From an uncultured Saprospiraceae bacterium (GTDB lineage Bacteria; Bacteroidota; Bacteroidia; Chitinophagales; Saprospiraceae), in the NCBI GenBank assembly GCA_937997635.1, contig CALLFA010000019.1, positions 1 to 63,368 of the forward strand: a stretch of 63,368 bases of DNA, written 5' to 3'. This document shows positions 1-8,173 of the stretch, piece after piece. The notes beneath the pieces are model-generated. The model made no database searches. It saw only the letters and a program-made list of their open reading frames with translations, and was not told where the DNA came from. A program made the position numbers and the translations under genes. The stretch's first letter is position 1, and each line of letters opens with the position of its first letter.

Positions 1-1173
1 CATCCCTCGCTTCGAACCTTCTGTGTGCAGGCCAGACAACATATATTCAGTGCCACCAAATCCTGATTTTGCTAAAAAGATATTATCAGGATTTTTTTGG
101 TCTAATTTAAACTCAGCTGAACAACAAGCATGGTCGCTTACTACCCAATCTAGTTTCCCTTCCAACAATTTTTCCCATAAGTATTCTACATTTTCTCTAT
201 CACGAATCGGTGGATTTACCTTAGCGTGTCCAGCTGCTGGCGAATCCACATCTAAAAGCAAATGACCAATGGTAACTTCTCTCTTAAAGTTAATGTGTGG
301 AAACACAGACTGCATCATTAAAGCCGCATCAACCGCTTTTTTTGAAGTAAGGTGAAGTAGGTTAATGTTTGGACAAGCCGTTTCGTTTGCTAGGTAACTG
401 GCAATGAAAATGGCGAGCCCTTCAGAATGCGGAGGACGAGAAGCACTATAGGCTCTTAACCCTGACAGTGTTCCTTCCTTCTCTACAATCTCCGTATACG
501 CTCTCATGATCTCAGCAGTCTCGCAGTGTAGACTCAGGCTTATTTCGTCTTTAAGCTCTGGATGATTAACGATCGCTTTTTGTACAGCTCTCATGATAAA
601 TTCAAAGTGAGCAATGTCATAGTGCTCTCCCTCGGGAGTCATCAAGAACTCATTTTGACTACCTTTTGATGCCTTACCATGTAGCCCATGGCTGCCATAA
701 AACATAAAAATCTTAAATGAGGTCACCCCATATTTATCAATCAATAAATCAATTTCCTCTCGATGCGAATACATGATTGGCGCAAGGTGATAGGCATAGT
801 CCACATGAAAATTATCCTTTGAAACTTCCAGTACCTCTGGAAAAAACTGATCATATGGTCCTGTCTTATTCAGATAGTATTGACCAGTCCGCATATAATT
901 GATACTCGTTGTCACACCACCCATCGCTGCAGCCTTGCTTTCTGTCACAGCGTCAGAACCTAATGGTGCATAGATACCTGTATGCATGTGCGCATCCACC
1001 AAACCCGGGAAAGCCAACATTCCTTTCCCATCATAAACATCCTTAGCAGTAGCAGGATCAATGTCCGTACCTAATTGAGCTATTTTTTCATCTTTGATTC
1101 CTATATCCTGCAAAACGACTTTCGCTCTGTTAGGACTTATGACTTTCACATTTTTAATAATTCTATCTAACAT
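1..1173 (-). CDS. Cyclic amidohydrolase, dihydropyrimidinase/hydantoinase family (3' end outside window)
   Basis: The first 391 residues are visible; the C-terminus lies beyond the left edge, so roughly 100 or more residues are missing. The family hydrolyses cyclic amides and imides (hydantoins, dihydropyrimidines, succinimide/maleimide-type rings) in the cytoplasm with a binuclear metal centre. Visible landmarks are the metal-binding VDAHMHTG (H62, H64), the expected carboxylated lysine in GVTSFKIFM (about K154), SLHCETAE, LLHLTSKKA and VSDHACC near the visible end. The order matches hydantoinases rather than dihydroorotases. The ATG at 1173 lies 5 nt after the upstream DUF1838-like gene, so it is the last visible gene of the minus operon that starts at 8076. 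With hydantoinase A/B genes in the same cluster it suggests ring opening of an imide or lactam. Family call is firm, substrate unknown. Confidence 0.85.
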   Translation of the reverse strand, partial: MLDRIIKNVKVISPNRAKVVLQDIGIKDEKIAQLGTDIDPATAKDVYDGKGMLAFPGLVDAHMHTGIYAPLGSDAVTESKAAAMGGVTTSINYMRTGQYYLNKTGPYDQFFPEVLEVSKDNFHVDYAYHLAPIMYSHREEIDLLIDKYGVTSFKIFMFYGSHGLHGKASKGSQNEFLMTPEGEHYDIAHFEFIMRAVQKAIVNHPELKDEISLSLHCETAEIMRAYTEIVEKEGTLSGLRAYSASRPPHSEGLAIFIASYLANETACPNINLLHLTSKKAVDAALMMQSVFPHINFKREVTIGHLLLDVDSPAAGHAKVNPPIRDRENVEYLWEKLLEGKLDWVVSDHACCSAEFKLDQKNPDNIFLAKSGFGGTEYMLSGLHTEGSKRGM

Positions 1174-1178
1174 GTAAC

Positions 1179-1967
1179 TTATTTTTCTTGCTGTAATGAT
1201 TTAATTTCTTCGAGACTTACTGGAGGTTTCTGCCACATTGGCGCAGACCCTTGGATATAGGCAATTAATTCTGGATCGAGATCATCAAACGAATCAACTC
1301 GATGAGATATCATATGTGTAATTGCTTTTTTCTTGCCTAAAAAAGATGGTGCATCTCCGTAGCGCATCCAAGATATTTGATATTTATCTTCCGTTGTAAC
1401 ACCAGATGGATTATAGAAGAAATCATAATTTTCGAATGCTTGATATTTACCATTGGGCGTTTCAATATTTAAAAATAGTGGCGCCGCAAAAAACATGGAC
1501 TCTCCTAATTGTCTAGCAGTTATTTTTGTGCCAGGACCAATCACCCGAATGTTGTCACCAGAACCTTGAGTAACCCATGTTCGCATGGCATCTTTATCTC
1601 TGACATAAGCGATTAACTGGTATGGGTATTGAATGTGTTTGACTGGGGCGTCTTGATATTCCGTCAATATTTTCCCCGTCTTAGCATCGGTGTAAATAAA
1701 TATTTTGCGAGAAGTCTGAAGCACACTATCTGGAATCACCTGGATCTTGACACCCATATCGACGCCAGTCATTTTAGCAATAAGTTCACCTTCAGGGTAA
1801 GAATAAATTTCGCCATGAGCACTCCAATATACTGGATTTTCGCCATCGCCAATCCTCATTTCCACCCATTGATTATACACCTCTTCAGTGAATGGAATTG
1901 GTTGTGCGTATGCATGTAAACACAAAAGACATATGATTAAACAAAAACAATTTTTTATTTCCTTCAT
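1179..1967 (-). CDS. Secreted DUF1838-like protein
   Basis: A 262-residue protein with a Sec signal peptide (hydrophobic stretch 8-19, cleavage likely after AYA). It resembles, distantly, the two clearer DUF1838 proteins at 17990 and 20912. Shared features are an opening strand pair of the type 'VYWSAHGEIYSYPEGE', a 'FIYTDAKTGKILTEY' segment matching 'LYTDLVTGEVLEKF', and 'ISWMRYGDAPSFLG' in place of 'ISWTRxGPWLPWM'. It lacks the C-terminal PNETSWTxFKK motif of its paralogues. The fold is presumably periplasmic and beta-rich; DUF1838 has no function known to me. It sits between the CoA-transferase (10 nt) and the cyclic amidohydrolase (5 nt) in one operon, so a role in handling the same substrate is likely. 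Confidence 0.6.
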   Translation of the reverse strand: MKEIKNCFCLIICLLCLHAYAQPIPFTEEVYNQWVEMRIGDGENPVYWSAHGEIYSYPEGELIAKMTGVDMGVKIQVIPDSVLQTSRKIFIYTDAKTGKILTEYQDAPVKHIQYPYQLIAYVRDKDAMRTWVTQGSGDNIRVIGPGTKITARQLGESMFFAAPLFLNIETPNGKYQAFENYDFFYNPSGVTTEDKYQISWMRYGDAPSFLGKKKAITHMISHRVDSFDDLDPELIAYIQGSAPMWQKPPVSLEEIKSLQQEK

Positions 1968-1977
1968 GGTTCCAAAT

Positions 1978-3108
1978 TTAATGTTTCGGAATTGATGCTA
2001 TAATTTCTTGATTGTGCTCGCCGATCTCAGGTGGATTTTCTAAAGCAGTCATTCTCAGGCCTCCATATTCTATAGGGAATACAGGAAGCTCTACTTTTTT
2101 GCCGTTTGGCATTGTGACTGGAGCGAGACTATTCCCTTGCACTAATTGTTCATCTTCAAACAACTGTGAAGGTTGTGAAATCGGTGCAAACGGAATGTGT
2201 GCCTCTTCACATTTGAGTATGATTTCTTTTTTTGTGAATGCAGATATTCGTTCATTAATTTCTGGTATGAACCAATCCCGTTGATCTATTCGATCATTAT
2301 TGGTTTTCAATCGATCATCCTGCAACCAATCTTGCCAACCAAAGGCATGGCAAAGTCTCTCCCAATGTTTATCACTAATGATACCTATAAAAACTTTGTC
2401 GTCATCTTTGGTATCAAATATTTTATAAATAGACCATGCGCTAACTCTCTCAGGCATTGGTGGTATAGGATAGTCGACTTGTGATTGATAAGCCATATGC
2501 TGGCCGACCAAAAATGCGCAAGTTTCAAATAATGCACTCTTCACAAATTTTCCTTCACCAGTTTGATGTCGTTCGTATAAGGCTTGTAAAATACCAATAT
2601 ACCCAAACATACCTCCAGTAATGTCCACTACCGAAGTCCCTGCTCTAAGAGGATCTCCTGATCGTCCAGTCATATATGCAAGTCCTCCCATCATCTGGAC
2701 AACTTCATCCATTGCGTGTCTTTTTTCGTACGGACCGGAAAGAAATCCCTTCAAAGAACAATAGATGAGGGATGGATTAATTTCTTTTAATTTCTCATAT
2801 CCAAGTTGAAGTCTATCCATGGTACCAGGACCAAAATTTTCAATCACCACGTCAACAGATTTCACCAATTCATAGATGATAGACAATCCTTCCTCAGATT
2901 TAATATCCAGTGCGAGGCTTTTTTTATTGCGATTATAAAAGGAGAAATAGCCAGTACCGAATCCTTTTAAAAAACGAGTAGGACTTCCTTTGGGCGGCTC
3001 CACCAAGATTACCTCAGCACCATTGGATGCCATCATAAATCCAGCACATGGCCCCATGACTGCATGAGTAAATTCTAATACTTTTATCCCTTGTAATGGA
3101 CCTGTCAT
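1978..3108 (-). CDS. CaiB/BaiF family (class III) CoA-transferase
   Basis: A 376-residue cytoplasmic enzyme that moves CoA from a donor acyl-CoA (often succinyl-CoA) to a carboxylic acid. The N-terminus LQGIKVLEFTHAVMGP, VDVVIENFGPGTMDRLQLGYE and LIYCSLKGFLSGPY are class III hallmarks. The catalytic aspartate is most likely the D of HAMDEVVQMMGGLA near residue 139. The stop of the AhpD-like gene upstream overlaps its start. In this operon it lies with an aconitase-type hydratase and an HMG-CoA-lyase-like enzyme. That trio would convert a (methyl)maleate-type diacid to a malyl- or citramalyl-CoA-type ester and cleave it, as malate and citramalate CoA-transferases of this class do elsewhere. 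The acid substrate is inferred, the family is certain. Confidence 0.9.
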   Translation of the reverse strand: MTGPLQGIKVLEFTHAVMGPCAGFMMASNGAEVILVEPPKGSPTRFLKGFGTGYFSFYNRNKKSLALDIKSEEGLSIIYELVKSVDVVIENFGPGTMDRLQLGYEKLKEINPSLIYCSLKGFLSGPYEKRHAMDEVVQMMGGLAYMTGRSGDPLRAGTSVVDITGGMFGYIGILQALYERHQTGEGKFVKSALFETCAFLVGQHMAYQSQVDYPIPPMPERVSAWSIYKIFDTKDDDKVFIGIISDKHWERLCHAFGWQDWLQDDRLKTNNDRIDQRDWFIPEINERISAFTKKEIILKCEEAHIPFAPISQPSQLFEDEQLVQGNSLAPVTMPNGKKVELPVFPIEYGGLRMTALENPPEIGEHNQEIIASIPKH

Positions 3109-3668
3109 CGTTGTATATTTAATCGATTAAACACAGCTTTTGGTTCTTCTTCTAGACTTGTACTTATTGTACTGTTAAATTTATTTAAGAAAGCATACAA
3201 TGAAATCGTAAATACAATTTCTACGACCTCCTTTTCAGAAAAATAGCCTTTCAAATTTTCGACATCAAAGTCTGTCACTCCATTAGGAACCATAGACGCC
3301 TTTATCGTAAAATCTAAGGCACTTTTTTCTTTATCAGAAAATAAATCTGATTGTCGAAAGTCCCAGATGGCTTTTAATTTTTCTTTATCAATACCATTTT
3401 TTAAAGCTGTAAAACTTGTATGTGCAGAACAATACTCACAAGCATTTCCTTGACTTGTCAGAAAACCAATCATCCGCTTTAGGCCTGCATCAATGGTTCC
3501 ATTATTCAATACGGCATTAATGAAATGACCAGCACCAGACAACATTTCTGGACAATGGGCCATGATCAATCCGTCAATAGACATAAAGCCCATTTTAGCA
3601 GCTCCATCTTCTATCAGTTTTTTAAATTGTGGTACAGTCTCTATAGCAACTGGTTGGATTCTACTCAT
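3105..3668 (-). CDS. Carboxymuconolactone decarboxylase / AhpD-like protein
   Basis: 187 residues from the ATG at 3668, chosen because it gives a 4-nt ATGA overlap with the upstream hydrolase and drops a poor nine-residue extension. An AhpD-like all-helical fold is indicated by the redox motif EYCSAHT (the CxxxH signature, with one Cys retained instead of CxxC), preceded by LKRMIGFLTSQGNACEYC. The GNACEYC stretch supplies another Cys three residues earlier, so the pair is C-x2-C and the motif is intact. Relatives act as peroxidase-like reductants or in ring-cleavage pathways. It overlaps the CoA-transferase start by 4 nt, which implies coupled translation. The exact reaction cannot be told from sequence. 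Confidence 0.8.
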   Translation of the reverse strand: MSRIQPVAIETVPQFKKLIEDGAAKMGFMSIDGLIMAHCPEMLSGAGHFINAVLNNGTIDAGLKRMIGFLTSQGNACEYCSAHTSFTALKNGIDKEKLKAIWDFRQSDLFSDKEKSALDFTIKASMVPNGVTDFDVENLKGYFSEKEVVEIVFTISLYAFLNKFNSTISTSLEEEPKAVFNRLNIQR

Positions 3669-4483
3669 GATAATGCAATTAATTCTAAAAAACAATCACC
3701 GACTATTTTGGGATGCGTCAACATACCATCTCTCGGAATATCCAATTCTCTCCAGTTCCAAGCTGAATTATTTTTAGCTGGCCCTGGCATCCAATCACTA
3801 GAAGAACGATGCGTCTGCCCTCCACATCTGATGTAAGATTTTGGTGTATGAGCATATCCCTCATTTTGCAGTACCAGTTCTGTAGACCACTGCTTATACG
3901 GATGATAGGTAAGTAGTCGTTTTAGTCTGTCTCTCTCTTCGGTATATTCTTTGGGTAATAACATCTCCATCGGATACTCTTCAAACATGTCCATTTTGTA
4001 ACCATCGACGAATCTTGATTTGCGATCCTCATACTCTTTATATTTTGGAGATACAGGATCAGGCCATGCCTTCATAACGCCTTCTCGGGGGACAAGTGCA
4101 TCAAAAAATATGACGTGCTTTATCTTCTGTGGTAGACGATCGACCACACCAGTTATGGTAATACCAGAAAACGAATGCCCAACTAAAATCACATCTTCTA
4201 GTTCTTCATATTTGATGACATTAGTTATGTCTTCGATGTGTGTGTACAGATCAACATCTTCTGTCAACAAATGAATCCTCTCTCCTACTCCAGTTGGTGT
4301 AGGTGTATACACCAGATGTCCCTTTTGTTGGAGGTATTGTTTTACTTTCTTCCACACCCAACCTCCGTGCCAAGTACCTGGCACCAGGACGAATACCTGA
4401 GCTTGCTGATGTTTTTCTTGAGCAGCACAAGAAGTACCAATGCCCAATAATGTGGCCAATTGTATAAATGTTCTCCTTATCAT
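3665..4483 (-). CDS. Exported alpha/beta hydrolase
   Basis: 272 residues. The N-terminus has RR followed by a hydrophobic stretch ending LGIGTSCAAQ, so it is exported, possibly as a lipoprotein at the Cys. The mature part starts with VFVLVPGTWHGGWVW (oxyanion-hole region) and has the nucleophile elbow VGHSFSG; the C-terminal MLTHPKIV carries the probable catalytic His. This is the esterase/MenH-like group of alpha/beta hydrolases (about 230-250 residues mature). It overlaps both neighbours by ATGA (leuD-like upstream, AhpD-like downstream), so it belongs to the operon. It probably hydrolyses an ester, lactone or thioester of the imported substrate in the periplasm. The substrate is unknown. 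Confidence 0.85.
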   Translation of the reverse strand: MIRRTFIQLATLLGIGTSCAAQEKHQQAQVFVLVPGTWHGGWVWKKVKQYLQQKGHLVYTPTPTGVGERIHLLTEDVDLYTHIEDITNVIKYEELEDVILVGHSFSGITITGVVDRLPQKIKHVIFFDALVPREGVMKAWPDPVSPKYKEYEDRKSRFVDGYKMDMFEEYPMEMLLPKEYTEERDRLKRLLTYHPYKQWSTELVLQNEGYAHTPKSYIRCGGQTHRSSSDWMPGPAKNNSAWNWRELDIPRDGMLTHPKIVGDCFLELIALS

Positions 4484-4962
4484 CCCAACTGATAATTTTT
4501 GTGCTTATTTAAATAATTTACCAAACCTCCTTCATTGAGGATATCCAGCATAATGTCTGGCAATGGGGTTGCATTGTATTCTTTCCCCTGAGATTGATCA
4601 ATTACTTTGCCATCTTCTAAGTTGTACACCAAGTCAGCACCATGTTCAATAGTGTGATCTCCAATTTCTAATACAGCTAAGCCAATATTGATGGCATTTC
4701 TAAAAAATATTCTTGCAAAATCCTTGGCAATCACAAGAGCGACACCAGCTTGCTTCAAGGCCAAAGGTGCTTGCTCTCTCGAACTCCCACAACCAAAATT
4801 ATATCCAGCCACCACCACATCACCTTGCTTTACTGATTTGCAAAACATCGGATCAAGGTCTTCCATCACATGATCCGCCAGTGTCTCTAAATCAAGCGTT
4901 TTCGTATACTTGCCAGGGATGATCCTATCAGTATCTATATTATCTCCGTATACATACACCAT
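4480..4962 (-). CDS. Aconitase-family dehydratase, small subunit (LeuD-like, canonical loop)
   Basis: 160 residues, the usual length for the swivel-domain subunit of isopropylmalate-type isomerases and of maleate/citraconate-type hydratases. It opens with VYGDNIDTDRIIPGKYT and contains the canonical substrate loop YNFGCGSSREQAP, including the Ser-Ser-Arg-Glu active-site residues, then AKDFARIFFRNAINIGL. It lies 23 nt downstream of the large subunit. No leuA or leuB is near, so leucine synthesis is unlikely. It contrasts with the second small subunit at 27922, where this loop is altered. Within the operon it probably hydrates or isomerises a dicarboxylic acid upstream of the CoA-transferase and lyase. 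Confidence 0.88.
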   Translation of the reverse strand: MVYVYGDNIDTDRIIPGKYTKTLDLETLADHVMEDLDPMFCKSVKQGDVVVAGYNFGCGSSREQAPLALKQAGVALVIAKDFARIFFRNAINIGLAVLEIGDHTIEHGADLVYNLEDGKVIDQSQGKEYNATPLPDIMLDILNEGGLVNYLNKHKNYQLG

Positions 4963-4985
4963 ACTGTAACTATTTTAACATCAAT

Positions 4986-6206
4986 TTACTCGTTAATCAA
5001 TACTATCTCACCTGCCACAGCACTTGCTGCCACACTTGCTGGAGAGGCTAAATAAATTTGTGCATTGGGATTGCCCATACGTCCACGAAAATTTCGATTG
5101 GCTGCTGATATTACTATCTCATCGTCTCCTGGAACACCTTGATGTGTCCCCACACATGGGCCGCAGCCTGGCGTGATGATACTTGCTCCTGCATTTATCA
5201 ATAGTTGGATGGTACCATCATCCATCGCATCAAGGAGAGTTTGCTGAGAAGCAGGTGCAATCAAAAAGCGAACACCAGACTTGATGCGCTTCCCATCCAC
5301 AGCTTTGGCTGCTGCCTGCAGATCTTCTAAACGACCATTGCAACAAGTACCTATAAATGCATAATTTATCTTTGTACCAACAACCTCCTGTATGGGTCGC
5401 ACATTATCTGGAGACTCTGGTACAGCTACTTGAGGTTCTAGATCAGACACATCGAAGCGAAATACTTTTTCATACACAGCATCTACATCAGGAACGACAG
5501 ATTGAAAAGGATAATCGAGCTCTAGTCCATCTGGATGTACGATGCCAGCTTTGGCTCCCATCTCAGCTACCATATTTGCCACAGTCATTCGACTCGCCAA
5601 TGTCATTGTTTGGAATGCTTCTCCAACAAATTCAATGGCTTGATAGGTGGCGCCAGAAATGGTCAACTCCCCTACAAGAAACAAAATCAAATCTTTGGCA
5701 GACACACCCTCTTTAAGTCTTCCTGTACATTCTATTAAAATGGTCTTTGGCACCTTTAACCAAATCTGACCTGTCATCATTGTCGCTGCCAGATCCGTAG
5801 ACCCGACACCACAGGCAAATGCATTGAGCGCGCCATATGTCGGTGTATGCGAATCCGCACCGATGAATATATCTCCAGGTTTGACATATTGATGCTCGAC
5901 CATAACTTGATGACAAATCCCTTGTCCAATATCGAATAATCTGTTGCCATGTGTTTGCGAAAAATCTCGCATCAATTTGTGCAAATTGGCAATTCTTTCA
6001 TTAGGTGGTGGAACTGCATGATCGAGAATTAAAGCAACTTTATTCGGATCGAATAATGCAGACGCACCCATTTGCTCGAATGCCTTAATAGCCAAAGGCG
6101 CGGTCGTATCAGTAGCCATCACCCCATCCACTGGAGTAATCACTAAGTCTCCTGCTTTGACATGTTTTCCTATATGGTTGGATATGATTTTTTCGCTAAT
6201 CGTCAT
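4986..6206 (-). CDS. Aconitase-family dehydratase, large subunit (LeuC-like)
   Basis: 406 residues, slightly shorter than true LeuC (about 465) and closer to the archaeal-type or homoaconitase/citraconate-hydratase large subunits (about 420). Three [4Fe-4S] ligands are visible: one in IGTCCNGRLEDL and two in GCGPCVGTH. Other family motifs are LDHAVPPPNE and GADSHTPTYGALNAFACGVGSTD. It pairs with the small subunit 23 nt downstream and follows the HMG-CoA-lyase-like gene by 3 nt. The reaction is expected to be addition or removal of water on a di- or tricarboxylate. The context (CoA-transferase, lyase, no leucine genes) favours a catabolic (alkyl)maleate or (alkyl)fumarate hydratase over leucine synthesis. 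Confidence 0.88.
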   Translation of the reverse strand: MTISEKIISNHIGKHVKAGDLVITPVDGVMATDTTAPLAIKAFEQMGASALFDPNKVALILDHAVPPPNERIANLHKLMRDFSQTHGNRLFDIGQGICHQVMVEHQYVKPGDIFIGADSHTPTYGALNAFACGVGSTDLAATMMTGQIWLKVPKTILIECTGRLKEGVSAKDLILFLVGELTISGATYQAIEFVGEAFQTMTLASRMTVANMVAEMGAKAGIVHPDGLELDYPFQSVVPDVDAVYEKVFRFDVSDLEPQVAVPESPDNVRPIQEVVGTKINYAFIGTCCNGRLEDLQAAAKAVDGKRIKSGVRFLIAPASQQTLLDAMDDGTIQLLINAGASIITPGCGPCVGTHQGVPGDDEIVISAANRNFRGRMGNPNAQIYLASPASVAASAVAGEIVLINE

Positions 6207-6209
6207 ATG

Positions 6210-7118
6210 TTATATAATCTCTATGTCAGCATTTTTGTAAAGATCGTACATATTGCCTTGAAGTCTCTCACCCAATAAGGATTCCATTTCATTTGATATA
6301 GCTGCAATACGTTTGACGTTTATCCCCGTATGGAATCCCATTTGATGCAGCATATGGACGGTGTCTTCTGTGGCTATATTTCCAGAAGCACTGTCGATGA
6401 ATGGACATCCACCAAGACCACCGAAAGAGGTATCAAAAATAGTTGCCCCAGATTTAATCGCGGCATATAGATTGGCATAGCCCTTACTCTCCGTATTGTG
6501 CAAATGTAAGACAACTGGAATCTCGCCAGTTAAAGCTTTGACCTCTGACAGCAATGCTTCTACTTGCACTGGATTTGCCATCCCCGTAGAATCCGCCAAT
6601 GCTAACTCTTCGATGCCCATATCTAGATGATGTTTTACCAGATCAAGTACGTGCTCTTTCTCAATCTTTCCTTCATAGCGGCAGCCAAAGGCACATTGTA
6701 TGCCTCCTCTTACTGTGATATTATTTTGCTGACAGCTCTTGACCATGTTTCCAAAATCAACTTTTGCCTCTTGCAATGTCTTGCGCGTATTTTTTTGACT
6801 ATGCAAATCACTAGCCGAGATAGAACAAGCCAAATGGGACAATCCCGCATCAATGCCTCTCTCAACCCCTTTAAGGTTTAAGACCAATCCACTAAATATG
6901 ACGTCTTTCTGAATAGGCAATGCTGCACATACAGCTTCAGCATCTGCCATCTGTGGGACCAGACGAGGATGCACAAAAGAACACACTTGAATCCGCTTCA
7001 CTCCCGCTTCGACCAACTTATTGATGAATTCAATTTTCTTTTCTGTTGCAATGATTTGCGTCAAATTCTGAATACCATCTCTCAAGCCTTGCTCTTCTAT
7101 GACTACATGATCTTTCAT
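6210..7118 (-). CDS. HMG-CoA lyase-like (DRE-TIM) enzyme
   Basis: 302 residues, the normal size for hydroxymethylglutaryl-CoA lyases. Motifs in order: EEQGLRDGIQ (catalytic Arg-Asp), ADSTGMANP, HLHNTESKGYAN (metal-binding His pair), and FGGLGGCPF with the signature loop cysteine, then GNIATED. All key residues are present, so it should be active on a 3-hydroxy-3-substituted acyl-CoA. Relatives include citramalyl-CoA lyases, which give pyruvate and acetyl-CoA. The nearby CaiB-type transferase and LeuCD-like hydratase point that way. A pyruvate product would be oxidised by the E1/E2 encoded divergently at 8174. No acyl-CoA carboxylase or dehydrogenase of leucine breakdown is present, which argues against a plain leucine-pathway role. 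Confidence 0.88.
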   Translation of the reverse strand: MKDHVVIEEQGLRDGIQNLTQIIATEKKIEFINKLVEAGVKRIQVCSFVHPRLVPQMADAEAVCAALPIQKDVIFSGLVLNLKGVERGIDAGLSHLACSISASDLHSQKNTRKTLQEAKVDFGNMVKSCQQNNITVRGGIQCAFGCRYEGKIEKEHVLDLVKHHLDMGIEELALADSTGMANPVQVEALLSEVKALTGEIPVVLHLHNTESKGYANLYAAIKSGATIFDTSFGGLGGCPFIDSASGNIATEDTVHMLHQMGFHTGINVKRIAAISNEMESLLGERLQGNMYDLYKNADIEII

Positions 7119-7119
7119 A

Positions 7120-8076
7120 TTATGACGCTATTGATTCAAAAAATTCTAGCCAAACTCCATCAGGGCTTTTAATCACAGCCTGCTTGATGTTGCCGTGAGG
7201 CTCAAAGGATAGCTCTTGGGCTTTAATGTAAACACTTCCTCCAGCATCCTCCACAGCTTCGAGATAGGCATCGAGATTTTTTACTGGAAATCTCAACATC
7301 AAGATACCAAGATTTGGTGGTACTGCAACTGATGAAAAATCTTTGCCTTCAATACCATCTAGCTGCACCAACTCTACAGAGCCTTTATTGGACCCATCAG
7401 GGCTCAAAATTGCTATTTTCCGACTGATGGATGGCCATACATTATAGGGTACTCCAAAAATATTTGGTCCATGTTCACCATTACTTTTATTCACCTCCAT
7501 ATACATTTGAAATCCTAATTGATCCATGTAGAATGCTTTAGAAGCATCCATGTCTTTCACTATCTGCGAAGAATTGAAGACATGGCTAAGCTTCGTCATT
7601 TCATCAAACCCTACTAGCTCTGGCGCATGTCTTTGTATCAATGCAAATACGACATCTTCTGCACCTCTGATCAATATCTCAGATACATGAAATTCTTCAA
7701 AGTGATATTTTTCTTCCTTACTGTAACCAGACCAACCATGTTTCTGGAATGCCTCTTTGCTTTTCAACAGATCGCTCACTCGTACATCGAGATCATAAAT
7801 TCCGCCAGTGTCCCAACTCTGCGAAGAATCTCTGATGTGGACTTGATCTATATGATCAAAGCACACCAGCCTTACTTTTCCAGTATCTCTATATGGATAT
7901 TTCAACAGGCAAAATGTCGCCGTACACGTCTGCGGCAATTCCCAATGATTGAGTATTTCTCTCGAGACTTCGCCTTCGACTTCTACTACCCAATCCGACA
8001 GGTCCATATACATCGACTTAGTCTTTTCCAAGTCCCTGACCGAGAGCACAACTTCCTGAAACCCCTCTAAGCCCAT
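7120..8076 (-). CDS. Two-domain VOC (glyoxalase/extradiol dioxygenase superfamily) protein
   Basis: 318 residues with two vicinal-oxygen-chelate modules, roughly 1-140 (FQEVVLSVRDLEKTKSMY) and 155-315 (HVFNSSQIVKDMDASKAFYMDQLGF, ending DGVWLEFFES). I prefer the ATG at 8076; an in-frame TTG at 8097 would add seven unconvincing residues. VOC enzymes bind a divalent metal and catalyse isomerisation, ring cleavage or epoxide opening. The reaction here cannot be assigned. It is the first gene of the minus operon, and its start lies just downstream of the shared operator at 8104-8140. Three further VOC modules are encoded in the cluster (two in the gene at 12100, one in that at 16275). Confidence 0.8.
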   Translation of the reverse strand: MGLEGFQEVVLSVRDLEKTKSMYMDLSDWVVEVEGEVSREILNHWELPQTCTATFCLLKYPYRDTGKVRLVCFDHIDQVHIRDSSQSWDTGGIYDLDVRVSDLLKSKEAFQKHGWSGYSKEEKYHFEEFHVSEILIRGAEDVVFALIQRHAPELVGFDEMTKLSHVFNSSQIVKDMDASKAFYMDQLGFQMYMEVNKSNGEHGPNIFGVPYNVWPSISRKIAILSPDGSNKGSVELVQLDGIEGKDFSSVAVPPNLGILMLRFPVKNLDAYLEAVEDAGGSVYIKAQELSFEPHGNIKQAVIKSPDGVWLEFFESIAS

Positions 8077-8103
8077 CGTATTTGCAACAAAACTCAAAAT
8101 AAT

Positions 8104-8140
8104 ATAGTTAAGTTTATTAATAGTTCACTAAGTTAACTAT
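8104..8140. promoter_or_regulatory. Double operator between divergent operons (copy 1)
   Basis: Two adjacent inverted repeats of the form RTTAA-N5-TTAAY: GTTAA-N5-TTAAT at 8107-8121 and GTTCA-N5-TTAAC at 8123-8137, 16 bp apart. The whole 37 bp matches the element at 24615-24651 at 29 of 37 positions, although the flanks do not match. ATAGTTAA and TTAACTAT also mirror each other at its two ends. On the plus strand TATTTTTA (8138-8145), a near match to the Bacteroidota -7 box TAnnTTTG, overlaps the right edge. A bound repressor would therefore cover the aceE promoter. The binding protein is not encoded in the window. Confidence 0.7.
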
Positions 8141-8173
8141 TTTTATAATAATATTATATTCATACAATAGCTT

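Noticed and set aside
4986-6206. Leucine biosynthesis (leuC/leuD) assignment for the aconitase-family genes
   Set aside because: No leuA or leuB nearby, two divergent pairs in catabolic operons, and lengths differ from true LeuC.
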